Positions 1-5,920 of a stretch of DNA of 8,735 nucleotides are shown here, one piece after another. The first letter of the stretch is position 1; the number at the start of each line of letters is the position of its first letter. Below the pieces are notes generated by a model. That model searched no databases. It worked only from the letters and a program-made list of their open reading frames with translations, and was not told where the DNA came from. Made by a program: the position numbers and the translations under genes. The DNA comes from Chthonomonadaceae bacterium (GTDB lineage Bacteria > Armatimonadota > Chthonomonadetes > Chthonomonadales > Chthonomonadaceae): contig JANXLO010000314.1 in assembly GCA_025355115.1 (NCBI GenBank), forward strand, positions 1 through 8,735, given 5' to 3'.

Positions 1-243
1 GGAGTGCTTCTGATCGGCGGTCGTGTCGTCGGTGCTGATCTTTCGCAGCTCATAGTTGATCCCAGCCTCAGCGGTGACGAGGGAGTTCGCATAGTTGCTT
101 TCCGTCGTCGTCATGGAGGAGTCCGAAACGACCAGCGTGGAGAGGCCCGCGAGTAGAATGCTCGTGATCACGACGACAATAAGCACATTGAGCAGAATGG
201 CCCCTTTGCGTCGGAGCGAAAATCGCGGCGGGAAAGATTTCAT
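1..243 (-). CDS. PilX/GspK-like minor pilin, partial (3' end outside window)
   Basis: An open frame of 81 codons starts at ATG 243 and runs off the left edge without a stop. The start has an AGGAAG ribosome site at 253-258, 9 nt away. The N terminus is prepilin-like: a basic stretch (R7, R11, R12, K13), G14, then a long hydrophobic segment (residues about 15-38, AILLNVLIVVV...). The glutamate expected at mature position 5 is replaced by asparagine (N19), as is tolerated in GspK/PilX-type tip or minor subunits. The following NSLVTAEAGINYELRKI (residues about 53-69) resembles the conserved AxxAAEAGI stretch of PilX N-terminal proteins. Inferred role: minor pilin of the filament assembled by the GspE/GspF pair further upstream on the same strand. 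It lies about 165 nt after pilin A, and I see no convincing promoter of its own, so it is probably read from the pilin A promoter. The exact minor-pilin class cannot be decided from this fragment. Confidence 0.72.
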   Translation of the reverse strand, partial: MKSFPPRFSLRRKGAILLNVLIVVVITSILLAGLSTLVVSDSSMTTTESNYANSLVTAEAGINYELRKISTDDTTADQKHS

Positions 244-337
244 GAAGGACACTTCCTGGATTGGGGCTCTGTGCGCAACGTTCTGCTGTTGCAGGTCGGA
301 ACGGACACGGTCCATGTCGGGCCGGAAGAGGCAAGTG

Positions 338-368
338 CTCCGACAGGCCTTACCGGGGCCTGTCGGAG
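338..368 (-). terminator. 12-bp hairpin after pilin A
   Basis: A perfect 12-bp inverted repeat (CTCCGACAGGCC / GGCCTGTCGGAG, arms 338-349 and 357-368, 7-nt loop) begins 41 nt past the pilin A stop. On the minus strand it is followed by a pyrimidine-rich but not U-only stretch (CACTTGCCTCTTCC). It is therefore a weak intrinsic terminator or an mRNA-stabilising 3' hairpin, allowing partial read-through into the minor pilin gene. On the plus strand it is followed by ACTTTTACGG, so bidirectional action is possible. Confidence 0.55.
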
Positions 369-408
369 ACTTTTACGGCTTTTCTGGAGCCGCATCGAGG
401 AGCAGGCA

Positions 409-825
409 CTAGTTGCTGTCGACGCCCGGCTCGAATTTTCCATGAGCCCCAGCACCGGTGCCGTAGCCGCATGTCACCTTGAAGGTAGACGTGGTTGCGG
501 AGCTGCCGTTTGCGAGGCCATACGCCCCGGCGTTCGGGCAGACGGGAACGGCGGTCAGGTCGGGAAGTATGGTAGTTGTCACTCCGCCAGTGATGATGGT
601 GCCGTAGTCGCTGGCGCCTGTCTTGATGCGGGCCGCCTGGACGGCGTTTGCGATGGTCTGCATGTTTGCGCGGCACGTTTTGCGTTGCGCGTCGGTCACG
701 GCGCTGAGGTAGAGCGGCATGGCAACGGCCATCAGTATAGCGAGGATCAAGACGACGACGAGAAGTTCGATGAGCGTGAAACCTTTGCGGTTTCGGGGAG
801 CGGAAATGGATCGGGATCGGGACAT
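409..825 (-). CDS. Type IV major-pilin-like protein A
   Basis: 138-residue type IV pilin or pseudopilin. The start at 825 is chosen over an in-frame upstream ATG at 882 because AGGAGG lies 5 nt before it. The short basic leader (R11, R13, K14) ends at G15, followed by FTLIE (residues 16-20). Prepilin peptidase should cut after G15 and N-methylate F16; the conserved glutamate at mature position 5 is E20. Residues 16-41 form the hydrophobic spine helix that packs in the fibre and holds the subunit in the inner membrane before assembly. The small head has C51, C96 in a CPNAG motif and C119 in VTCGYG. The last two probably form the C-terminal disulfide loop, and the protein ends FEPGVDSN. It is closely related to pilin B (48 of 50 residues identical at 11-60) but differs in the head. 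It has its own promoter module (897-942), with hairpins on both sides. Whether it is the main fibre subunit or an accessory one cannot be told here. Confidence 0.93.
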   Translation of the reverse strand: MSRSRSISAPRNRKGFTLIELLVVVLILAILMAVAMPLYLSAVTDAQRKTCRANMQTIANAVQAARIKTGASDYGTIITGGVTTTILPDLTAVPVCPNAGAYGLANGSSATTSTFKVTCGYGTGAGAHGKFEPGVDSN

Positions 826-830
826 GATTT

Positions 831-836
831 CCTCCT
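831..836 (-). promoter_or_regulatory. Ribosome binding site fixing the pilin A start
   Basis: AGGAGG on the minus strand, 5 nt before ATG 825. It decides for the 138-residue product, which begins with a normal short prepilin leader. The longer 157-residue reading from 882 would add 19 residues not seen in the paralogue and has no comparable site. Confidence 0.85.
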
Positions 837-896
837 GGGTGTGACGAAGTGCGATGGGGTGGCTGATGGTTGGCAAAAGCAAGCTTCGATGACTCT

Positions 897-942
897 ATTG
901 TATCGGAGCGGCCGCTTCGGAAACATCTGCGAAACGGCAGAT
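897..942 (-). promoter_or_regulatory. Pilin A promoter with upstream inverted repeat
   Basis: On the minus strand, a -10 hexamer TACAAT (902-897, inside GATACAATAG) is preceded by exactly 22 nt and then the perfect inverted repeat ATCTGC-N6-GCAGAT (925-942), with CAAA on its far side (943-946). The -35 position (925-920, TGTTTC) is a poor sigma70 match. With a start near 890 the repeat is centred near -43, the place of a class II activator site. The same arrangement occurs before pilin B, gspE and the plus-strand gene. A leader of about 65 nt separates it from the start codon. Confidence 0.7.
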
Positions 943-965
943 TTTGAAATGCTCACCGAAAATGC

Positions 966-997
966 ACTCCGCCGCAGGCGATCGCCTGCGGCGGAGT
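966..997 (-). terminator. Perfect 32-nt palindromic terminator of the propeller gene
   Basis: Positions 966-981 are the exact reverse complement of 982-997, giving a GC-rich hairpin with up to 14-15 pairs around a central GATC. It lies 22 nt after the stop of the propeller gene and is followed on the minus strand by GCATTTTCGG, a short T run. It would end the upstream message just before the pilin A promoter. Next to no T run follows on the plus strand. Confidence 0.75.
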
Positions 998-1018
998 CCC
1001 TCGGGGCACGGGAGCCGG

Positions 1019-4000
1019 CTATCGAGGGCCGGTGATTGTCCATCCGGCTGGCGGGCTGAGGGAGAGGGCGCTCCCGCTCAGATAGGTCGTCCCATTCATG
1101 AACCAGATCGCGGCCTGATTGGAGGAGGCGTTCTGGAATAGCAGGTCGGCATAGCCGTCGCCATTGTAGTCCGCCACTCCGACCACGCTCCATCCGGAGG
1201 CGATGGTGGTCCCGATGGCGCTGCCGCCCAGATAGGTCGAACTGGCCATGAACCAGACCACAATCTGGCTTGTGGACTGATTCTGGAAGACCAGATCGGG
1301 GCTGCCGTCGCCGTTGAGATCACCTGCGCCGACGGCCAGCCAGCCAGCGGGGGGAACATACGGCATCAAGACGCCGCCGATGTAATTCGGGCCGTTCATA
1401 AACCAGATGGCGATCTGATTCGTCGTCTGATTCTGAAAGACAAGGTCCGACTTGCCGTCCCCGTTGAAGTCCCCGACGCCCACGACCTTCCACCCTGCCG
1501 TCGGGACTGGATTGACATAGTCCCCCCCGGAGATCACAGAGTGATTGGTCCCGCTCGTGTACCACAACGCAATCGAGTTGTCGCTGCTGTTCTGCAACAC
1601 GAGGGCGAGAGTGCCATCTCCCCGGAAATCGCCACTTCCCGCGAGCCTGTAGCTGATCGGGGGATTCATGGAGAAGTAGGTGCCCCCTGTACACGTGGCG
1701 CCGTTCATGAACCATGCCGCGATGTTGCCACTTAGATCCTGAAGCAGCATGTCCGAGTTTCCATCCCCATTGAAATCGGCCACGAGAGCAGGAATGCTCA
1801 CCCGTGTGACGAAGGCAGTTCCTTCGGTCATGGCATGATTCATGGCCTGATACGCTAATGAGCTGATTGGAAAATCCGTTGAGGTCGCGGATCCGGTTAT
1901 GAAGGCGTTGCCTGCCGGGTCGATCGCGATCCCGCTGGCTCTATCCCCTTGAGTCCCTCCAAGGCAGGTGGAGTAGAGAAGGACGCCTCCGGTCACGTCG
2001 AATTTGGCGACGAATGCGTTCGAGCGGCTGACGCTGTGATTCAGAGGTTGCACAGCAGAAAGAGAGACGGGGAAATTAAGCGAGTTCGTAAGGCCAGCGA
2101 CATAGGCGCATCCTGAAGGATCGACTGCTATTCCATTGCCGTAGTCGCCGCCATTGCCGCCGAGGCAGGTGGAGTAGACCAGGGCTGTTCCAGCGGGGTT
2201 TAGCTTTGCGACAAAGGCATTGGAGCTGGTGCTGCTGCGGTTGGTCGTCTGATAGGCTCCTGTAGTGGTCGGAAAGTTCGATGATCCGGTGTAGCCGGTC
2301 ACATAGGCGTTGCCCGCAGCATCGAGAGCGATTCCGTTGCCTGCCTCGAATCCTGTCCCGCCGAGATAAGTCGAATAGACGAGGGCGGTCCCGGCGGGAT
2401 TCAGCTTCGAGACGAAGGCGTTGGAGCTGCGAACGCTGCGCTTGGTCGTCTGGTATGCGTCTGCGCTGGTCGGAAAGTTCGCCGAGTAAGTCAGCCCAGT
2501 AATGTAGGCGTCGCCCGCAGCATCGATGGCAACCGAGTTGCCGTAGTCTCCGATTTTGCCTCCAAGATAGGTCGAGTAGAGAAGGGCCGTGCCGTCCGCG
2601 TTGAGCTTGGCGACGAAAGCGTTCGCGCCGTTGGTGCTGCGCTTAGCAGGCTGCAGCGCGCCAATCGTCGTCGGGAAGTCGGCGGAGCTCGTGTAGCCTG
2701 TGACGTAAGCGTTGCCTGCGGGATCAAGCGCGATGCCATTCCCGGCCTCACCTATGCTTCCACCAAGGAAGGTTGCGTAGACGAGAGCGGTGCCGGCAGG
2801 GTTCAACTTTGCAACGAAGGCGGTGACGCCGCTGACATTGTCCTGCTGATAAGCACCCAGGGTGACAGGAAAGTCGGATGAGTCCGTCTCACCTGTGATG
2901 CATGCCTGTCCTGCAGAGTCGATCGCGATGGCGTTGCCGGACTCGAACCCGCTGCCGCCCAAATAGGTGGAGTAGAGGACGGACCCGCCGGTCGGATCAA
3001 GCTTTGTTACGAAGGCGTTCGCGCGGCGAACGCTGTTGTTGGTCGTCTGCACCACTCCCGCTGTGGTGGGAAAGTCCCTCGAGTCGGCGAAGCCTGTGAC
3101 GTAAGCGCATCCGGCGGCATCCAGCGCGATGCCGTCCCCCGCCTCTCCGATCCCGCCTCCCAGGTAGGTGGAGTAGAGAAGTATCGGGTCTATGACGAGC
3201 GGCCGTGAAGCGTCGTATCTGCCGGTCGCGAATCGCACGATCTGCCTGCCAGCACGGTCAAGGGAAAGAGCGTAGGCGCACGTCACGCTCTGTCGTCCGG
3301 ACGCGCTTGACTGGTAGACTGTCGGCTTCTTCCATCGGAGCGTCCTGCCTCCCAGCTTCACCTCCAGATCACCGGATTTTGCGACGTGAACTGCATCCGC
3401 GCCTCCAAAGCGGAGCCCGATCTGTTTGGGGTCGGCGTGAGGAGCCACCAGGAAATCGTACTCCAATCGCTCGGCATTGCCGTAATAGACCACATCAACG
3501 CCCTTATAGACACTGCTGAACCGGGTTTTTGCGAAGGTGGGAATTCCCGTCTGACGCCTGCCCGGCCCTCGACCCACAAGATAGTTGACAGTGCCGGGCA
3601 GAGGCAGTTCCCCTGTCGCCTTCGCATGTGGATCGGCCCCTGTCAACTGCATCCGCAGCACCAGAGGCTTCGTGGCCCTGCGGCGGATGCGGGAAGCCGG
3701 GGTAAAAGGATCGACCGGCAATCCCGAAGCCGGTTCCGCGAGCAGCCGTGGACTCCCCTGGAGGGAGAAAACGGCTTCGGCTGGCGTGAGAAACAGCGTC
3801 GAGTCGGGCTGATGGGCGACAAACCGCACACGCCTGTCCGTCTGCCCCCGATTACTCTCGAAAGCAAGCGGCAGACGTGAGAGACACAGGGAGGCACGCT
3901 GCGACCGAGGCGACGCGGGCCGAGTGCTCGCAGCGCTTCTTATCGAGACCGTCGGGAAGGGAGAGCGCTGAGCGTTGGAAGGGATGAGGGCAAGCATTCC

Positions 4001-4051
4001 GGCGGCGGCGATCGCGAGAATTCCGCACTGCTTCAAGGGGATATCTGGCAT
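1019..4051 (-). CDS. Secreted DUF7948 / SBBP / FG-GAP two-propeller protein
   Basis: 1010 residues. The start at 4051 is chosen because GGAG (4061-4058) lies 6 nt upstream and the first residues form a Sec signal peptide: K7, hydrophobic core at about 10-24, likely cut after SNA27. The frame stays open up to 4285 but that part overlaps pilin B and looks non-coding. Domains seen: residues about 57-290 match the DUF7948 type (LPLAFESNRGQTD at 60-72, VNYLVG at 155-160, LVIDPILLYSTYLGG leading into the repeats); seven SBBP beta-propeller repeats of about 67 residues (starts near 291, 358, 424, 490, 557, 624, 691); then five FG-GAP/VCBS repeats of about 50 residues with calcium-type DxNGDGxxD loops (near 759, 808, 861, 911, 961). 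The second of these loops is degenerate (DFRGDGTLA). No membrane anchor or sorting signal follows the last repeat, so it is probably released or held by partners. The enzymatic or binding role is unknown; a surface, matrix or adhesin function is inferred from the fold. It sits between two pilin genes behind a leaky-looking terminator, so it may be filament-associated. Confidence 0.9.
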   Translation of the reverse strand: MPDIPLKQCGILAIAAAGMLALIPSNAQRSPFPTVSIRSAASTRPASPRSQRASLCLSRLPLAFESNRGQTDRRVRFVAHQPDSTLFLTPAEAVFSLQGSPRLLAEPASGLPVDPFTPASRIRRRATKPLVLRMQLTGADPHAKATGELPLPGTVNYLVGRGPGRRQTGIPTFAKTRFSSVYKGVDVVYYGNAERLEYDFLVAPHADPKQIGLRFGGADAVHVAKSGDLEVKLGGRTLRWKKPTVYQSSASGRQSVTCAYALSLDRAGRQIVRFATGRYDASRPLVIDPILLYSTYLGGGIGEAGDGIALDAAGCAYVTGFADSRDFPTTAGVVQTTNNSVRRANAFVTKLDPTGGSVLYSTYLGGSGFESGNAIAIDSAGQACITGETDSSDFPVTLGAYQQDNVSGVTAFVAKLNPAGTALVYATFLGGSIGEAGNGIALDPAGNAYVTGYTSSADFPTTIGALQPAKRSTNGANAFVAKLNADGTALLYSTYLGGKIGDYGNSVAIDAAGDAYITGLTYSANFPTSADAYQTTKRSVRSSNAFVSKLNPAGTALVYSTYLGGTGFEAGNGIALDAAGNAYVTGYTGSSNFPTTTGAYQTTNRSSTSSNAFVAKLNPAGTALVYSTCLGGNGGDYGNGIAVDPSGCAYVAGLTNSLNFPVSLSAVQPLNHSVSRSNAFVAKFDVTGGVLLYSTCLGGTQGDRASGIAIDPAGNAFITGSATSTDFPISSLAYQAMNHAMTEGTAFVTRVSIPALVADFNGDGNSDMLLQDLSGNIAAWFMNGATCTGGTYFSMNPPISYRLAGSGDFRGDGTLALVLQNSSDNSIALWYTSGTNHSVISGGDYVNPVPTAGWKVVGVGDFNGDGKSDLVFQNQTTNQIAIWFMNGPNYIGGVLMPYVPPAGWLAVGAGDLNGDGSPDLVFQNQSTSQIVVWFMASSTYLGGSAIGTTIASGWSVVGVADYNGDGYADLLFQNASSNQAAIWFMNGTTYLSGSALSLSPPAGWTITGPR
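1022..1783 (-). repeat. Five FG-GAP/VCBS repeats (coding)
   Basis: Coding repeats of about 150 nt, residues about 757-1010 of the propeller protein. The pattern is DxNGDGxxDLxFQNxxxxQIAIWFMNG...AGWxVVGxG. Repeats 1, 3, 4 and 5 keep the aspartates of the calcium-type loop; repeat 2 has lost the last one. The array ends exactly at the stop codon. Confidence 0.88.
1787..3181 (-). repeat. Seven SBBP beta-propeller repeats (coding)
   Basis: Residues about 291-755 of the propeller protein: seven tandem units of about 67 residues, each with LxYSTYLGG, GxxGNGIALDxAGNAYVTG, then sFPTT and NAFVAKLNPAG. Seven units fit one seven-bladed propeller. Units 6 and 7 have cysteine for tyrosine in STYLGG, and units 1 and 6 have cysteine in the GNAYVTG position, so the end blades differ from the middle ones. 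Confidence 0.88.
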
Positions 4052-4057
4052 GATGAG

Positions 4058-4061
4058 CTCC
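4058..4061 (-). promoter_or_regulatory. Ribosome binding site fixing the propeller gene start
   Basis: GGAG on the minus strand, 6 nt before ATG 4051. It favours this start, which yields a clean signal peptide, over longer in-frame readings that overlap pilin B. Confidence 0.75.
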
Positions 4062-4071
4062 GTGTCCGTTT

Positions 4072-4117
4072 GAGAAAAGAAGAAAGCTCCAACCGGTTTC
4101 ATGAAACCGGTCGGAGC
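4072..4117 (-). terminator. Intrinsic terminator after pilin B
   Basis: Inverted repeat 4086-4117 (GCTCC-GA-CCGGTTTC against GAAACCGG-TT-GGAGC as read on the minus strand, one G-U pair) followed by TTTCTTCTTTTCTC (4085-4072). It begins about 42 nt after the pilin B stop and ends 20 nt before the propeller start codon, leaving no room for a separate promoter between them. The propeller gene is therefore probably expressed by read-through, which would keep it below the pilin level. Confidence 0.8.
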
Positions 4118-4158
4118 CAGGCGCTGCGGCCTCGTGCGGCTGCACAGATGAGGCTGTC

Positions 4159-4566
4159 CTAGTTGCTGTCGATGCCCGGCTCGAAGGTGCCGTGCGTGGT
4201 GCCGCCGAAGCTGCAGGCGACCAGGAATGTGGCGTTCGTGCCGCCGACGCCGACTGCGACCGAGTAGGTTCCACCGTTGGGACAAGCGGGAGTTGCGGCG
4301 AGGTCGGGCAGGGTGGTTGTAGTGATGGGAGCGATCTGTCCGGCATAGTTGGCTGCGCCTGTCTTGACGCGAGCGGCCTGGACAGCATTGGCGATGGTCT
4401 GCATATTGGCGCGGCAGGTTTTGCGCTGGGAGTCAGCGACGGCGCTGAGGTAGAGCGGCATGGCGACGGCCATCAGGATCGCGAGGATCAGGACGACGAC
4501 GAGCAGTTCGATGAGCGTGAAACCTTTGCGGTTTCGGAGAGCGGAAAGTGATCTGGCGCGAAGCAT
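4159..4566 (-). CDS. Type IV major-pilin-like protein B
   Basis: 135-residue type IV pilin, paralogue of pilin A. The start at 4566 has AAGGAG (4578-4573) 6 nt upstream. Leader residues 1-15 end in RNRKG; mature protein begins FTLIE with E20 as the fifth mature residue, and the hydrophobic helix spans residues 16-41. C51 is shared with pilin A; C95 (in CPNGGTY) and C118 (VACSFG) probably form the C-terminal disulfide loop. It ends FEPGIDSN, like pilin A. The CPxGGxY...C...HG head pattern is common in small bacterial pilins. It lies directly downstream of gspF and has its own promoter module (4633-4678), so it can be made in excess over the assembly machinery. Being the pilin next to gspE/gspF and followed by the best terminator, it is the better candidate for the major fibre subunit; this is inference. 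Confidence 0.94.
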   Translation of the reverse strand: MLRARSLSALRNRKGFTLIELLVVVLILAILMAVAMPLYLSAVADSQRKTCRANMQTIANAVQAARVKTGAANYAGQIAPITTTTLPDLAATPACPNGGTYSVAVGVGGTNATFLVACSFGGTTHGTFEPGIDSN

Positions 4567-4632
4567 GTGTGTCTCCTTGGCGGTGTCGGTTCGGAAAGCT
4601 TGTTCAGTAACCCTTTCGGTTCCTACTGGCTT

Positions 4633-4678
4633 ATTGTATCGCAGCTACAGGCAGGGGAACATCTGCGAAATGGCACAT
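4633..4678 (-). promoter_or_regulatory. Pilin B promoter with upstream inverted repeat
   Basis: On the minus strand a -10 hexamer TACAAT (4638-4633, in the same GATACAATA context as at pilin A) lies 22 nt after the inverted repeat ATGTGC-N6-GCAGAT (4678-4661, one arm changed by one base). CAAA flanks the far side. The -35 position (TGTTCC) is poor. The repeat begins only 26 nt after the gspF stop. The shared layout with pilin A, although the 22-nt spacer sequences differ, argues for selection on spacing. Confidence 0.7.
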
Positions 4679-4704
4679 TTTGCGAACTTCACGTAAAACT
4701 CATC

Positions 4705-5916
4705 CTACTTCTGAATCACGTGCGTCAGGTTGAACACCGGCATATAGAGCGCCAGGAGGATAAAAAGGACTATCACGCCGATGATCATCGTCATTATTGG
4801 CTCCATGCTGCGCGTCAGACGGCCCACCGCGTACTCGATGTCGCGGGTAAAAAAGCGCGATATCTCCTCCAGCATTGTGTCCAGATTTCCGGACTGCTCC
4901 CCCGCCGCGATCATGTAGACGACCATCGGAGGAAACTCCTTGGTCTGCTCGAGCGCGAACGCCAGGGGCTTTCCGTCTTCGACCTGTAGGGCGGCGCGGT
5001 CTATCGCGTCCATGATGACTACATTTCCGGTCGTCTGCCCGGAGACGGCGAGCGCCTGCAGGATCGGGATGCCCGCCTTCACCGCTCCGCCGAAGGTCTC
5101 GGTGAAGCGGGCTATCGCAACCTTTCTGTTCAGCTTACCCAGCAGCGGCAGCTTGAGATGAAGACGATGCAGCAAGTGCAGTCCCAGGTTCGTCTTGCAG
5201 AAGCGCTTCAGTCCCTTGAATGCCGCGAAGCCTCCGCCGATGATGATCCACCAGTAGGAGAGCATAAAGGCGCTCAGGGCCATCAGCAGCAGGGTCATGG
5301 GGGGCAACTTGGCATTGAACTGAGCGTAGACGGTCGCGAACACCGGCACGATGAAGGCCAGCATGAAGATCACCACGCCGAAGCAGGCGCACAGGACGAT
5401 AGTCGGATAGACGGCGGCGGCCTTGATCTTCTCCTGAAGGTCGGCCTCCCGGTCGAACTGATCGGCGGCCACCTCGAGCGTCTGGTCGAGCACCCCTCCC
5501 GTCTCGCCGGCCTGAACCAGTGCGATGAATTTGGAATTGAAGACTGCCGGATGCATCCTCATCGCGTCCGTAAGCGTGTTGCCCTCCATCACGCTGAGAC
5601 GAACGCTCTCCAGGGCCTCGGCAAGGATAGGGTTTTCGCACTGACGCGAGACGGCATAGAAGCAGTCCAGCAGCGATATGCCGGCGCGGAACAGGGTCGC
5701 GAGCTGACGGCTCATGATGACCAGATCGCCCAGCTTCACCTTCTTGCGGCGAAAGAGCGATAGCGAAGCGGCTGAATCCGCTTTGCGTTGGATGGTCACG
5801 ACATAGAGTTCACGTGCTCGCACGGTCTCGCGGGCGTCTCCCAAATCCTTTGCCTCGATCGTGCCCAGCCGCTGATTGCCCTCGCGGTCTCGTGCCACAT
5901 AACTGAAAACGGCCAT
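4705..5916 (-). CDS. gspF: GspF/PilC-family inner-membrane platform protein
   Basis: 403 residues, the usual length of the family. GspF/PilC is the polytopic inner-membrane platform that couples the GspE/PilB ATPase to pilin insertion at the filament base. Two T2SF domains are visible: about 66-190 and about 268-392. They carry the paired motifs VQAGETGG (134-141) and IAAGEQSG (336-343), and YP at 170-171 before the first membrane helix. Membrane segments are likely at about 169-195, 208-235 and 372-395 (ending LYMPVFNLTHVIQK). The start at 5916 lies 4 nt after the gspE stop, with GGAGGG (5933-5928) inside the end of gspE and 11 nt upstream, so the two genes form a translationally close pair on one message. 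No hairpin follows; the pilin B promoter module starts almost at once. Whether the system is a type IV pilus, a type II secretion system or a DNA-uptake pilus cannot be settled without secretin or retraction genes. Confidence 0.95.
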   Translation of the reverse strand: MAVFSYVARDREGNQRLGTIEAKDLGDARETVRARELYVVTIQRKADSAASLSLFRRKKVKLGDLVIMSRQLATLFRAGISLLDCFYAVSRQCENPILAEALESVRLSVMEGNTLTDAMRMHPAVFNSKFIALVQAGETGGVLDQTLEVAADQFDREADLQEKIKAAAVYPTIVLCACFGVVIFMLAFIVPVFATVYAQFNAKLPPMTLLLMALSAFMLSYWWIIIGGGFAAFKGLKRFCKTNLGLHLLHRLHLKLPLLGKLNRKVAIARFTETFGGAVKAGIPILQALAVSGQTTGNVVIMDAIDRAALQVEDGKPLAFALEQTKEFPPMVVYMIAAGEQSGNLDTMLEEISRFFTRDIEYAVGRLTRSMEPIMTMIIGVIVLFILLALYMPVFNLTHVIQK

Positions 5917-5920
5917 AGCG

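Noticed and set aside
977..986. GGCGATCGCC core resembling the cyanobacterial HIP1 octamer
   Set aside because: It is simply the centre of the terminator palindrome. I noticed no other copy, and the gene content does not otherwise point to cyanobacteria.
1787..3181. Regularly spaced DNA repeats suggesting a CRISPR-like array
   Set aside because: The roughly 200-nt periodicity is in frame and encodes SBBP propeller blades; there are no short identical repeats with unique spacers.
4052..4285. Longer 1088-residue reading of the propeller gene starting at 4285
   Set aside because: The extra 78 residues overlap the end of pilin B and the terminator, are arginine/histidine-rich and unlike a domain, and hide the signal peptide that begins at 4051 behind a good ribosome site.
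4669..4684. Sigma54-like TGGCAC...TTGC element near the pilin B promoter
   Set aside because: The GG-to-GC distance is 8 nt and not 10, it faces away from pilin B, and the other three motif copies do not keep it.
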